Assembly: GCA_050299555.1 (NCBI GenBank)
Contig: JBNKWA010000080.1
Coordinates: 124,001-188,000 of the forward strand
Length of the DNA stretch: 64,000 nucleotides
Source of the DNA: JBNKWA01 sp050299555
Lineage (GTDB): Bacteria; Pseudomonadota; Alphaproteobacteria; Rhodobacterales; Rhodobacteraceae
Direction of reading: 5' to 3'
A model generated the notes under the pieces. The model had not been told where the DNA came from. It searched no databases and saw only the letters and a program-made list of their open reading frames with translations. Shown in pieces: positions 50,685 through 58,957 of the stretch; the first letter of the stretch is position 1; the number at the start of each line of letters is the position of its first letter. Both the position numbers and the translations under genes were made by a program.

Positions 50685-52034
50685 ATGTTCAAGAAGATCC
50701 TGATTTCCAATCGTGGCGAGATCGCGCTGAGGGTGATCCGCGCCTGCCGCGAGATGGGCATCCAGTCGGTCGCGGTCCATTCCACCGCCGATGTCGATGC
50801 CATGCATGTGCGCATGGCCGACGAAAGCGTCTGCATCGGGCCGGCGCCCTCGCCCAAGAGCTACCTCAACGTGCCATCCATCATCTCGGCCTGCGAGATC
50901 ACCGGCGCCGACGCGGTGCACCCGGGCTATGGCTTTCTCTCCGAGAACCAGAACTTCGTGCAGGTGCTCGAGGATCACCAGATCACCTTCATCGGTCCGC
51001 GTTCGCGGCATATCGCGGTGATGGGCGACAAGATCACGGCCAAGGAGACCATGAAGCGGCTGGGTGTGCCCTGCGTGCCCGGCTCCGAAGGGGGCGTGCC
51101 CGACCTCGCCACCGCGCGCAAGGTGGCCGGCGAGATGGGCTATCCGGTGATCGTCAAGGCGACCGCCGGCGGCGGCGGTCGCGGCATGAAGGTGGCCGGC
51201 TCGGACAAGGAGCTGGAGATCGCCTTCCAGACCGCCCGCAGCGAGGCCAAGGCCGCCTTCGGCAACGACGAGGTCTATATCGAGAAGTATCTGCAGACCC
51301 CCCGCCACATCGAGATCCAGGTCTTCGGCGACGGCGAGGGGCGCGCGGTGCATCTGGGCGAGCGCGACTGTTCGCTGCAGCGCCGCCACCAGAAGGTGCT
51401 GGAGGAATGCCCCTCGCCCGCGATCACCGCGGCGATGCGCGCCGAGATCGGCAAGACCTGCGCCGACGCGGTGGCCGAGCTCGGCTATGCCGGTGCCGGT
51501 ACCATCGAGTTCCTCTACGAGAACGGCGCCTTCTACTTCATCGAGATGAACACCCGCCTGCAGGTCGAGCATCCGGTGACCGAGGCGGTCTATGGCGTCG
51601 ATCTGGTGCGTGAGCAGATCATGGTCGCCAGTGGCGACGGCATGTCATTGCACCAGGACGAGCTTACCCCCAACGGCCACGCCATCGAGTGCCGCATCAA
51701 TGCCGAGTCGCTGCCCAGCTTCCGGCCGAGCCCGGGTATGGTCCGGGCCTTTCATGCACCGGGCGGCCTTGGCGTGCGGATGGATTCGGCGATCTATCAG
51801 GGCTATGTGATCCCGCCCTACTACGACAGCCTGATCGGCAAGCTCATCGTCCACGCGCCCGACCGGGCCAGCGCACTGACCCGGCTGAACCGCGCCCTGG
51901 GCGAGCTGATCGTGGACGGGATCGAGACGACAACGCCACTGTTTCACGCGCTGCTGGAACAGCCGGCAGTGCAGAACGGCGACTACAACATTCACTGGTT
52001 GGAGCACTGGCTCAAGGATGGCGGTCTCGGTTGA
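50685..52034 (+). CDS. accC: Acetyl-CoA carboxylase, biotin carboxylase subunit
   Basis: 449-residue ATP-grasp enzyme that carboxylates the biotin on AccB using bicarbonate and ATP. N-terminal FKKILISNRGEIALRVIRA starts the preATP-grasp domain. The glycine-rich ATP loop is KATAGGGGRGMKV near residue 160. The catalytic region includes ERDCSLQRRHQKVLEE and FIEMNTRLQVEHPVTE. The C-terminal domain contains ECRINAE and IYQGYVIPPYYDSLIGKL. The length is normal and complete. It is cotranscribed with accB and followed 21 bp later by aat. Confidence 0.97.
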   Translation: MFKKILISNRGEIALRVIRACREMGIQSVAVHSTADVDAMHVRMADESVCIGPAPSPKSYLNVPSIISACEITGADAVHPGYGFLSENQNFVQVLEDHQITFIGPRSRHIAVMGDKITAKETMKRLGVPCVPGSEGGVPDLATARKVAGEMGYPVIVKATAGGGGRGMKVAGSDKELEIAFQTARSEAKAAFGNDEVYIEKYLQTPRHIEIQVFGDGEGRAVHLGERDCSLQRRHQKVLEECPSPAITAAMRAEIGKTCADAVAELGYAGAGTIEFLYENGAFYFIEMNTRLQVEHPVTEAVYGVDLVREQIMVASGDGMSLHQDELTPNGHAIECRINAESLPSFRPSPGMVRAFHAPGGLGVRMDSAIYQGYVIPPYYDSLIGKLIVHAPDRASALTRLNRALGELIVDGIETTTPLFHALLEQPAVQNGDYNIHWLEHWLKDGGLG

Positions 52035-52055
52035 CGCGGGGCCGGCGCGGAGCCC

Positions 52056-52712
52056 GTGAAGGACGACGCGCCAGCCGAGATCACCGCGCGGCGGCTGTTG
52101 CAGGCCTATGCCGCCGGGGTGTTCCCCATGGCCGACAGCGCCACGGCGGACGAGGTCTTCTGGGTCGATCCGCGGCTGCGCGGCATCCTGCCGCTGGACG
52201 GCTTCCACGTCTCGCGAAGCCTGCGCCGGACGATCCTGAAGACGGGCTTCAGGGTGAGCGTCGACCGCGATTTCGCCGGCGTCGTCGACGGTTGCGCGGA
52301 TCGCGACGTGACCTGGATCAACACCCAGATCAGGGCGCTCTACCTGGAGCTGTTCGCCATGGGCCACGCCCATTCGGTCGAAGTCTGGGACGGCCCGCTG
52401 CTGGTGGGCGGGCTCTATGGCGTCGTTCTCGGCGGTGCTTTCTTCGGCGAAAGCATGTTCTCCCGCCGCCGCGACGCCTCGAAGATCGCCATGGTCCACA
52501 CCATGGCGCGGCTCCGGGCCGGCGGCTTCACGCTGTTTGACACCCAGTTCATCACCCCACATCTGGCCAGCCTGGGCGGGGTCGAGATCAGCCGCGCCGA
52601 GTACCACAAGCGCCTCGACCGGGCGCTCGGCGTGAAACATGCGGATTTCCTCAGCCTGCAGGCCGATGCGGCCCCTCAGCTTGTGGTGCAGCTCAGCACC
52701 CAGACATCGTAG
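52056..52712 (+). CDS. aat: Leucyl/phenylalanyl-tRNA--protein transferase
   Basis: 218-residue enzyme of the bacterial N-degron pathway. It adds Leu or Phe from aminoacyl-tRNA to proteins with N-terminal Lys or Arg, marking them for ClpS/ClpAP. Typical motifs are LLQAYAAGVFPMAD near residue 15, FWVDPRLRGILPL, TWINTQIRALYLELF, and GHAHSVEVWDG with LVGGLYGVVLGGAFFGESMFS. FDTQFITPHLASLGG closes it. The start is a GTG at 52056 with GGAG just upstream. The 3' end overlaps the convergent DUF2155 gene by 37 bp (52676-52712), so one of the two transcripts must read through the other's end. Confidence 0.95.
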   Translation: MKDDAPAEITARRLLQAYAAGVFPMADSATADEVFWVDPRLRGILPLDGFHVSRSLRRTILKTGFRVSVDRDFAGVVDGCADRDVTWINTQIRALYLELFAMGHAHSVEVWDGPLLVGGLYGVVLGGAFFGESMFSRRRDASKIAMVHTMARLRAGGFTLFDTQFITPHLASLGGVEISRAEYHKRLDRALGVKHADFLSLQADAAPQLVVQLSTQTS

Positions 52713-53212
52713 CGGGGGTGATCGAGCGCCGAGAAGGCCGGGCTGGAGGCCAGCATCCAGCCGGCGAAACGCTCGTCGGTCTCGCGCTTGTCGCGGATGC
52801 GCAGGAAGGCATAGGCCTCGCCCTGGGCATCGCTGGCCGGATAGCGGCACGCCAGCGCCGCGATCTGCAGCCGCTCGAACTCCACCACCTGCCCCACCTC
52901 GACCTCGAAATCGCGGGTGGTGCCGTTCATGGTGTCCAGCCCGCGCAGCTTCACCGCATGCGCCTCGACCATCTTGCGGGTGTCGATGCCGCCCCGCGGC
53001 TCGTCGGCGATGCCCGGCTCGGCGGCACCGAGATCGTCCTGGATGATGCCGCCCTCGATGATCGGCGAGCCATCGGGCAGGAACCCTTCCGACAGACTCT
53101 CCGACAGTCCTTCCACAGGGGCGCCGACAGGCTCCTCCAGGGACGGGTCCTGCTGGGCCATCGCGACACTCGCGGTGGCGACGACGGCGGCGGCGAGAAA
53201 CGCACGGATCAT
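52676..53212 (-). CDS. DUF2155 domain-containing exported protein
   Basis: 178-residue protein with a cleavable signal peptide (MIRAFLAAAVVATASVAMA). A negatively charged, poorly ordered region follows, then a DUF2155 domain (about 78-178), with the marks AVKLRGLDTMNGTTRDFEVEVG and ERLQIAALACRYPA. Late WMLASSPAFSALDHPRYDVWVLSC ends the domain. The two cysteines in ALACRYP and VLSC may pair. Function is unknown; the family is common in Rhodobacterales beside aat and mlaD, as here. The start ATG overlaps the mlaD stop (ATGA), and the tail overlaps aat by 37 bp. Confidence 0.9.
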   Translation of the reverse strand: MIRAFLAAAVVATASVAMAQQDPSLEEPVGAPVEGLSESLSEGFLPDGSPIIEGGIIQDDLGAAEPGIADEPRGGIDTRKMVEAHAVKLRGLDTMNGTTRDFEVEVGQVVEFERLQIAALACRYPASDAQGEAYAFLRIRDKRETDERFAGWMLASSPAFSALDHPRYDVWVLSCTTS

Positions 53213-53661
53213 TGCGACTGATCTCCGGCGGCGAATTTCAGCATCAGGTTCAGCAGGCTGACCGCCGACTGGGTGATCAGCACCTCGTCGCCCGGCTTCA
53301 GCATGAAGTCCGACCCGCCCGCGGCGAGTTCCAGGTACGATCCGCCCAGCAGGCCTTCGCTGGCCACCTTCACCTCGGAATCGTCCGGAATCATCACGTC
53401 CTTGGCGACGTTGAAGGTCAGCTCGGCCTGATAGGTCTCCGGGTTCAGCTTCAGTTGCGAGACGGTGCCGATCTTGACCCCCGCCATGCGCACATCGGTG
53501 CCGACGGCGATGCCCTCGGCCGAGGCGAAGCTCGCGGTCAGCGGATAGCTGTCCGAGCCCGAGCCGCCCAGGTCGGCGGTCTGGCTGGCGAAGGCCACGA
53601 ACCCGGCCGCCGCGGCGACCACGCCGGCGCCAATGATGGTCTCGAGCGTGCTGCCGGCCAT
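53209..53661 (-). CDS. mlaD: Outer membrane lipid asymmetry protein MlaD
   Basis: 150-residue MCE-domain protein that forms the periplasmic hexameric lipid-binding ring of the Mla system. The ATG at 53661 begins the signal anchor (ETIIGAGVVAAAAGFVAFAS), followed by the MCE core (YPLTASFASAEGIAVGTDV and RMAGVKIGTVSQLKL). EGLLGGSYLELAAGG follows, then an amphipathic C-terminal helix. The frame open upstream to 53853 is a shadow of the NDUFA12-like gene. MlaE, MlaF, MlaB and MlaC are not adjacent and must lie elsewhere. It sits 5 bp after the NDUFA12-like gene and overlaps DUF2155. Confidence 0.92.
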   Translation of the reverse strand: MAGSTLETIIGAGVVAAAAGFVAFASQTADLGGSGSDSYPLTASFASAEGIAVGTDVRMAGVKIGTVSQLKLNPETYQAELTFNVAKDVMIPDDSEVKVASEGLLGGSYLELAAGGSDFMLKPGDEVLITQSAVSLLNLMLKFAAGDQSQ

Positions 53662-53666
53662 TTCCG

Positions 53667-54056
53667 CTACTCGGGCTGCCAGGCGTCGTAGTCGCGCCGT
53701 GCCACCGGCGCCGGCGAAAACAGGCTGCCCGGCGGATGATAGGCCAGCGCGGTGCCGGTCATGTTGGGCTGATGCGGCAGTTGCCAGGGCTTGCTCGGCA
53801 GTGCCACCTCGGTCGGGGGCGCGGCAAAGGTCTGGTGCAACCAGCCATGCCATTCCGGGCTTACACGGCTGGCCTCCGGCTCACCGTTGTAGATCACCCA
53901 GCGGCGCTTGCCGTCCGCCGTCTGATAAAAGACGTTACCCTGCTCGTCCTCGCCGACCTTCTGACCATGGCGCGCGGTCCACAGCCGCGTGCCCAGCGTC
54001 GGTCCGGTCCACCAGGTGATAAGCTCCAAAAGCCAGCGCATCCATCGGCCCTTCAT
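53667..54056 (-). CDS. NDUFA12-family NADH:ubiquinone oxidoreductase accessory subunit
   Basis: 129-residue homologue of the mitochondrial complex I accessory subunit NDUFA12 (B17.2), one of the supernumerary subunits shared with alphaproteobacteria. Diagnostic features are LGTRLWTARHGQKVGEDEQGN, then RRWVIYNGEPEASRVSPEWHGWLHQ and PHQPNMTGTALAYHPPGS. In Paracoccus-type complex I it binds the peripheral arm. The start at 54056 (MKGRWMRWLL) is preferred, with an ATG five codons later possible. No nuo genes are nearby. The gene begins a minus-strand run through mlaD and DUF2155. Confidence 0.9.
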   Translation of the reverse strand: MKGRWMRWLLELITWWTGPTLGTRLWTARHGQKVGEDEQGNVFYQTADGKRRWVIYNGEPEASRVSPEWHGWLHQTFAAPPTEVALPSKPWQLPHQPNMTGTALAYHPPGSLFSPAPVARRDYDAWQPE

Positions 54057-54124
54057 CTGCTCTGCCCGCTTGATATTGCGCCAGCGCCGCGGCGTCCAGT
54101 CAAAGCCGCGGCACCACCATCAAC

Positions 54125-54532
54125 CTAGGCTTGAACCGCGGTTTGCCTTTGCCGGCTGCGCGCCGTGGCGCGGCCCTGCCGCACCATCACGAAAGTGCCC
54201 CTGATCTGCGGCCGGGACGGGAAGTGCCAAGTGCCGGTGATCCGCTTCAGCGCGCGATCCGCGGTGCCGTGATAATGCAGCCGCTCGCCGCGAAAGTCCG
54301 AATATGTCTTGACCAGGAACACCTCGCTGCCATCGCGGCTGCCGGTCAGCCCGGCCACCAGCGTATCGCCCGCGTCCGGCCGAAACGTGTTGGGCTCGAT
54401 GGTCTCGCCGGTCAGCCCCCCGCCCGCCTCCTCCAGGATCGCGTTGAAGGCGGTGGGGTTGCGCTGTCCGGTCAGGCCATAGGCATACTTGCCCATCCAG
54501 GCGCCGGTCAGGCTGGTCGCGGACTCGTCCAA
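54125..54532 (-). CDS. Small hypothetical protein, probably beta-rich
   Basis: 135-residue protein not recognised. The first in-frame start is a TTG at 54532 with no clear ribosome-binding site; an ATG at 54496 (MGKYAYGLTG) is an alternative. Repeated Gly/Thr/aromatic patterns (GAWMGKYAYGLTG, LVAGLTGSRDGSEVFLVKTY, RLHYHGTADRALKRITGTWHF) suggest a small beta-barrel resembling lipocalin or avidin-like folds. This is an impression only. The C-terminal 20 residues are arginine/glutamine-rich. No signal peptide is seen. It lies 24 bp downstream of clpX and about 70 bp upstream of the NDUFA12-like gene, so it may be cotranscribed with clpX. Confidence 0.65.
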   Translation of the reverse strand: MDESATSLTGAWMGKYAYGLTGQRNPTAFNAILEEAGGGLTGETIEPNTFRPDAGDTLVAGLTGSRDGSEVFLVKTYSDFRGERLHYHGTADRALKRITGTWHFPSRPQIRGTFVMVRQGRATARSRQRQTAVQA

Positions 54533-54556
54533 TGCGGGCGGGTGCGTCCGGGGCGG

Positions 54557-55822
54557 TCAGACCGCCGAGGCCGGTTCCTTCTTCTTGTCGGCATAGATCA
54601 GAAGCGGCTCGCCCTTGCGGATGATGGCGTCCTCGTTGACCACCACCTCCTCGACATTCTCCATGGACGGCAACTCGAACATGGTGTCCAGCAGCGCCTC
54701 CTCCATGATCGAGCGCAGGCCACGGGCGCCGGTCTTGCGCTCGATGGCGCGCCGGGCGATGGCGCAGAGCGCCTCGTCGGTGAAGGAAAGCTGCACATCC
54801 TCCATCTCGAACAACCGGGCGTACTGCTTGACCAGGGCGTTCTTCGGTGTGGTCAGGATCGAGACCAGGGCCTCCTCGTCGAGGTCGTGCAGCGTCGCGA
54901 TCACCGGCAGTCGGCCGACGAATTCCGGGATCAGGCCGAATTTCAGCAGGTCCTCGGGCTCGAGTTCGGAAAAGATCTCGCCGATGCGGCGGTCGTCCAC
55001 CGATTTCACGTCGGCCTTGAAGCCGATCGCCGAACCCTTGCCACGGGCCGAGATGATCTTGTCGAGGCCCGAGAAGGCACCACCGCAGATGAACAGGATG
55101 TTGGTGGTGTCCACCTGCAGGAATTCCTGCTGCGGATGCTTGCGGCCGCCCTGCGGCGGCACCGATGCCATGGTGCCCTCCATGATCTTCAGCAGCGCCT
55201 GCTGGACGCCCTCGCCCGACACGTCGCGGGTGATCGAGGGGTTGTCCGACTTGCGGCTGATCTTGTCGACCTCGTCGATATAGACGATGCCCCGCTGGGC
55301 GCGCTCGACATTGTATTCCGCCGACTGCAGCAGCTTGAGGATGATGTTCTCGACGTCCTCACCGACATAGCCCGCCTCGGTCAGCGTGGTGGCGTCGGCC
55401 ATGGTGAAGGGCACGTCGAGGATGCGCGCCAGCGTCTGCGCCAGCAGCGTCTTGCCGCAGCCGGTCGGCCCGATCAGCAGGATATTCGACTTTGCCAGTT
55501 CGACGTCGGCGTTCTTCTGGGCGTGGTTCAGCCGCTTGTAGTGGTTGTGAACCGCGACCGACAGCACCCGCTTGGCCAGGTCCTGGCCGATGACATAGTC
55601 GTCGAGCACGCCACAGATGTCGCGCGGGCTGGGCACGCCGTCCGAGGACTTCACGAGGTTCGACTTGGTCTCCTCGCGAATGATGTCCATGCAAAGTTCG
55701 ACACACTCGTCGCAGATGAAGACCGTGGGTCCGGCGATCAGCTTGCGCACTTCGTGCTGGCTCTTGCCGCAGAACGAGCAATAGAGCGTGTTCTTCGAGT
55801 CGCTGCCGTTGGTCTTGCTCAT
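54557..55822 (-). CDS. clpX: ATP-dependent Clp protease ATP-binding subunit ClpX
   Basis: 421-residue AAA+ unfoldase that feeds tagged proteins to ClpP. The N-terminal zinc-binding domain has C15, C18, C37 and C40 (LYCSFCGKS and ICDECVELC). Walker A is GPTGCGKT at 118-125 and Walker B IVYIDEVDKI near 185. Pore and sensor regions follow, with the IGF loop for ClpP docking visible in GSAIGFKADV. The ATG at 55822 follows GAGGAG; the codon before it is a TTG and less likely. Unlike the usual clpP-clpX operon, clpP is 2.3 kb upstream, with a chemoreceptor gene and a 0.7-kb gap between them. Confidence 0.96.
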   Translation of the reverse strand: MSKTNGSDSKNTLYCSFCGKSQHEVRKLIAGPTVFICDECVELCMDIIREETKSNLVKSSDGVPSPRDICGVLDDYVIGQDLAKRVLSVAVHNHYKRLNHAQKNADVELAKSNILLIGPTGCGKTLLAQTLARILDVPFTMADATTLTEAGYVGEDVENIILKLLQSAEYNVERAQRGIVYIDEVDKISRKSDNPSITRDVSGEGVQQALLKIMEGTMASVPPQGGRKHPQQEFLQVDTTNILFICGGAFSGLDKIISARGKGSAIGFKADVKSVDDRRIGEIFSELEPEDLLKFGLIPEFVGRLPVIATLHDLDEEALVSILTTPKNALVKQYARLFEMEDVQLSFTDEALCAIARRAIERKTGARGLRSIMEEALLDTMFELPSMENVEEVVVNEDAIIRKGEPLLIYADKKKEPASAV

Positions 55823-56516
55823 CAAATCTTCTCCTCGGTCCTTGCGGACCAGACACGGTGCGGGCGGACCTTCCCGACGCCGAAATCTTCGGTCATGGGC
55901 AACTGCCTGTCCAGCACCCGATCTTCGCCCATTTAGGCACTTGTTGCGCCTCTATGACAAGTCGCAATGGCAACAAATTGGCATTACATTTAACGGCACG
56001 GCCACTCGGTCCGGCCCTGCCTTGTCCACGCGGCCGCCTGGCGCCGCACGCTCGCTTCCCAGAATGCCGCCCGCCGGGCCAAAGGGCAATCCCTGCGGCG
56101 GCAATGCCCGGTCAAAAGGCAAGGTAGGCAACGGCCCGGCCGTTGCAACCCGTCGGCCATGAAAGGATGCACCGCAGGACGCGGGCTCGTGCCCAGCGGC
56201 AACGCCCGCACCGGCCAGGAAGGCGCTCTGGCCGGCCCCGCCTGCGCAAGGGCAGGAGACGTGCCGGTGCGCCCGGCCTCGGCGAGCGCGGGCCGGAACC
56301 GCGGTGCCTTGCCGGGTCACGCGCACGCGGTCGCGGCACCAGCCTCGCCCGGTTGCCGCGGCAGCGGCCGGCGAGGCAACCAAAGCGACTGCCCGAAGGG
56401 CTCGATTCGGGCGGGCCCCTGCCGTCATGCAGCGCCCCCCTTGCCGTAGGCACCGCGGCAACGGCGGCCTGACGCAGCGCTACACCGCACCAGCGGCAAG
56501 GTCCGCCCAGGAGAAG
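55823..56516. other. 0.7-kb gap between chemoreceptor and clpX, no recognisable gene
   Basis: The first 180 bp contain AT-rich sequence around 55965-55995 that probably holds the clpX promoter. The rest is extremely GC-rich. A minus-strand frame (55952-56461) and others are open, but they are Arg/Ala/Gly/Pro-rich with no recognisable motif or ribosome-binding site and look non-coding. No tRNA, terminator or repeat array was seen. It may be a decayed gene. Confidence 0.5.
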
Positions 56517-58091
56517 TCACGCCACCGACCGCTGCTGTGCGCCGCCGGTGGGCCGCGTGAGCCGGAACGCAGCCACGTCGGCGAGAAGGTGTTCGACCTC
56601 GCTCAGAAGAGCCCGTGACCCGGCGTTGGTCTCATCGGCCATCCGGGCATTCTGCTGGGTGATGGTGTCGAGGTTGGTCACGGCGATGCTGACCTCCCTG
56701 ACTCCGGTCGCCTGTTCGCCGGCCGCCCCGGCAATGTTCCTGGCCGCCTCGCTGACGCCGCGCACGTGGCCGGCGATCTTGCTCAGCGCTTCCTTGGTCT
56801 GCATCACCAGATCGCTGCCCGACCGCACTTCTCCGGCGCTTTCGCCGACCAGTGCCTTGATGCTGCCGGCGGCCTCGGCCGCGCGGCTGGCCAGGGCGCG
56901 CACCTCCTGCGCTACCACCGAGAAGCCGCGCCCGGCATCGCCGGCCCTCGCGGCTTCCACACTGGCATTGAGCGCCAGAAGGTTGGTCTGGAAGGCGATC
57001 CCGTCGATCAGCGAAGTGATGTTCTCGATCTCGCTCGCGCTCTTTTCGATTCGGGTCATCGCTTCGGAGGCGGCGTCGACGATACGCTCCGAGCCGGCGC
57101 TGTCGTTCTGCGCCTCATCGGTCAGGGTTGCCGCCAGCTTGGCGTCGCGGGCGGTTCCACCGATGCTCTCGGTGATCTCCTGCAGCGCGGCCGAGCTCTC
57201 CTGCAGGCTGGAAGCCTGCTGCGCGGTGCGATCCGACAACTCGCGCGCACCCTCGCTGATCTGCCGCACGTTCGCGCCGATCCCTTTGGCCCGCTCCGCC
57301 ACCGAAGCCAGCGCGCCGGACAACGAATCGAGGGCGTTGTTCATGTGGCCGGCCATGTCCTGGAAAACCTCCGGCAGCGCGTCGGGCATGCGCTGGGTAA
57401 GATCGCCGGCGGCAACGGCCTTCAACACCTCGGCCGTCCTTACCAGCGCCTCCTGGGTTTCGGCGTCCTGCCGCGCCTTCGCCGCGCTGGCCTCGGCCCG
57501 CAACTCGTCCAGCCGATCGAGATAGGCCGAGGTCACCACGCCCATGTCGATGATTGCCGCCTTGATCAGCAATTCAAGCTCGCGCGAGGCCTGGTCAACC
57601 CAGTTCGCCGTGCTGGCGCGACGCTTGAACAGGCCACCGGCATCGCCCTGCCCGGCCTTGGCAGCATGACGCTGCAGGACCGAACGCATCAGCCCGGCCA
57701 GCACCACCGAATAGCTGGCCAGGTACCAGGACGGCTCGAGCCCGATTCTCGCATGAACCAGCCCGACATCCCGCGCCCGCTGCGAGTAGGTCCGGTCAAA
57801 GCCGGACTCCACCAGGTTCTGCCAGTACAGTTGCTGCTTTTGCCGGGCCTGCCCGACCTTCCCCGGATCCGCGAAGTGCTTCTTGGCCGGCGAACGCTCC
57901 ACGAGTTTGTAGAACCCCTCCAGGGTGGGGCCAATCGCCTCGGCGATGAAGGGACCGAGCGCCTTGAGATCGGCCTTGTCGCCGGCATCGAATTCCAGAA
58001 ACGCGATCATGTCGTCGAGGCGTTGGTCGGCGAGCTGATCCTGGGGCAATGGCAGCCCCTCGCGGCGGTCCGAATCAATCTTGTGAGACAA
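56517..58091 (-). CDS. Globin-coupled methyl-accepting chemotaxis protein (HemAT-like aerotaxis receptor)
   Basis: 524-residue cytoplasmic chemoreceptor. Residues 25-190 form a protoglobin sensor domain with the proximal haem ligand H113 in RDVGLVHARIGLEPSWY, a motif diagnostic of globin-coupled sensors such as HemAT. GPTLEGFYKLVERSPAKKHF is the helix preceding the haem pocket. The helical linker and HAMP-like segment (LKAVAAGDLTQRMPDAL) lead to a complete signalling domain with tip DGIAFQTNLLALNASVEAAR. No membrane segments are present. Oxygen binding likely drives aerotaxis. The ATG at 58091 follows a GGAGGAAACATT ribosome-binding site. It sits between clpP and clpX, with no che genes nearby. 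Confidence 0.93.
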   Translation of the reverse strand: MSHKIDSDRREGLPLPQDQLADQRLDDMIAFLEFDAGDKADLKALGPFIAEAIGPTLEGFYKLVERSPAKKHFADPGKVGQARQKQQLYWQNLVESGFDRTYSQRARDVGLVHARIGLEPSWYLASYSVVLAGLMRSVLQRHAAKAGQGDAGGLFKRRASTANWVDQASRELELLIKAAIIDMGVVTSAYLDRLDELRAEASAAKARQDAETQEALVRTAEVLKAVAAGDLTQRMPDALPEVFQDMAGHMNNALDSLSGALASVAERAKGIGANVRQISEGARELSDRTAQQASSLQESSAALQEITESIGGTARDAKLAATLTDEAQNDSAGSERIVDAASEAMTRIEKSASEIENITSLIDGIAFQTNLLALNASVEAARAGDAGRGFSVVAQEVRALASRAAEAAGSIKALVGESAGEVRSGSDLVMQTKEALSKIAGHVRGVSEAARNIAGAAGEQATGVREVSIAVTNLDTITQQNARMADETNAGSRALLSEVEHLLADVAAFRLTRPTGGAQQRSVA

Positions 58092-58163
58092 TGTTTCCTC
58101 CGGGGAAGGTCACCCAGAGGCCGTCATACGGACCAATCGTTATCAGCAGCCTATCGCGTCTGG

Positions 58164-58790
58164 TCAGCCGTCGCTTTTCGGGGCCTCGCGCTTGACCATG
58201 ATCTCGTCGATCAGCCCCCAGTCGCAGGCCTGCTCGGGGGTCATGAAATTGTCGCGCTCCAGTGCCGCTTCGACCTTGGCCAGCTCCTGGCCGGTATGAT
58301 GCACATAGATCTCGTTCAGCCGTGCCTTCAGCATCTGGGTTTCACGGGCATGGATCATGATATCCGTGGCCTGGCCCTGATAGCCGCCCGAGGGCTGGTG
58401 CAGCATGATCCGGCTGTTGGGCAGCGAGAACCGCATCCCCTTCTCGCCCGCCGCCAGCAGAAGCGAGCCCATCGACGCGGCCTGTCCGACGCAAAGGGTC
58501 GAGACCGGCGGACGGATGTACTGCATGGTATCGTAGATCGACAGGCCCGAGGTGACGATGCCCCCGGGGCTATTGATGTACATGGCGATCTCTTTCTTCG
58601 GGTTGTCCGCCTCGAGAAAGAGAAGCTGCGCCACGATCAGCGTCGCCATGGCGTCATGCACCGGTCCGGCGACAAAGATCACCCGCTCCTTGAGCAGGCG
58701 CGAATAGATGTCATACGAGCGCTCGCCCCGCGAGGTCTGCTCGATCACCATGGGGATCAGCTGCATGGTGTGTTCGACCGGATCTTTCAT
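58164..58790 (-). CDS. clpP: ATP-dependent Clp protease proteolytic subunit ClpP
   Basis: 208-residue serine protease forming the 14-subunit chamber partnered with ClpX (and ClpA). The catalytic triad is S106 in GQAASMGSLLLAAG, H131 in RIMLHQPSGG and D180 in LERDNFMTP. The start at 58790 (MKDPVEHTMQLIPMVIEQTS) follows AAAAGGGCAGGTG; the frame upstream to 58859 has no homologous content. Propeptide residues before the mature start are expected to be processed. It is 73 bp upstream of the globin-coupled receptor and 167 bp downstream of tig on the same strand, giving the familiar tig-clpP order. Confidence 0.97.
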   Translation of the reverse strand: MKDPVEHTMQLIPMVIEQTSRGERSYDIYSRLLKERVIFVAGPVHDAMATLIVAQLLFLEADNPKKEIAMYINSPGGIVTSGLSIYDTMQYIRPPVSTLCVGQAASMGSLLLAAGEKGMRFSLPNSRIMLHQPSGGYQGQATDIMIHARETQMLKARLNEIYVHHTGQELAKVEAALERDNFMTPEQACDWGLIDEIMVKREAPKSDG

Positions 58791-58957
58791 CACCTGCCCT
58801 TTTGCCTTGATCGCGCCCCATCTGCGGGCACCAGCGTTTAGGAATAGTTTCCGCGCCATGCCCGTTCAAGGCGCCGGCCAGCACCGTACGCGGGATCTGG
58901 GCCGAATGAAGGCGTCCCGGACCCCTGTCGAAAGGCGCCGCGTGCCGGCCCTGCCGC

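Noticed and set aside
55952..56461. Minus-strand open frame of 169 codons upstream of clpX
   Set aside because: Low-complexity Ala/Arg/Gly composition, no ribosome-binding site and no family-like segment; treated as non-coding.
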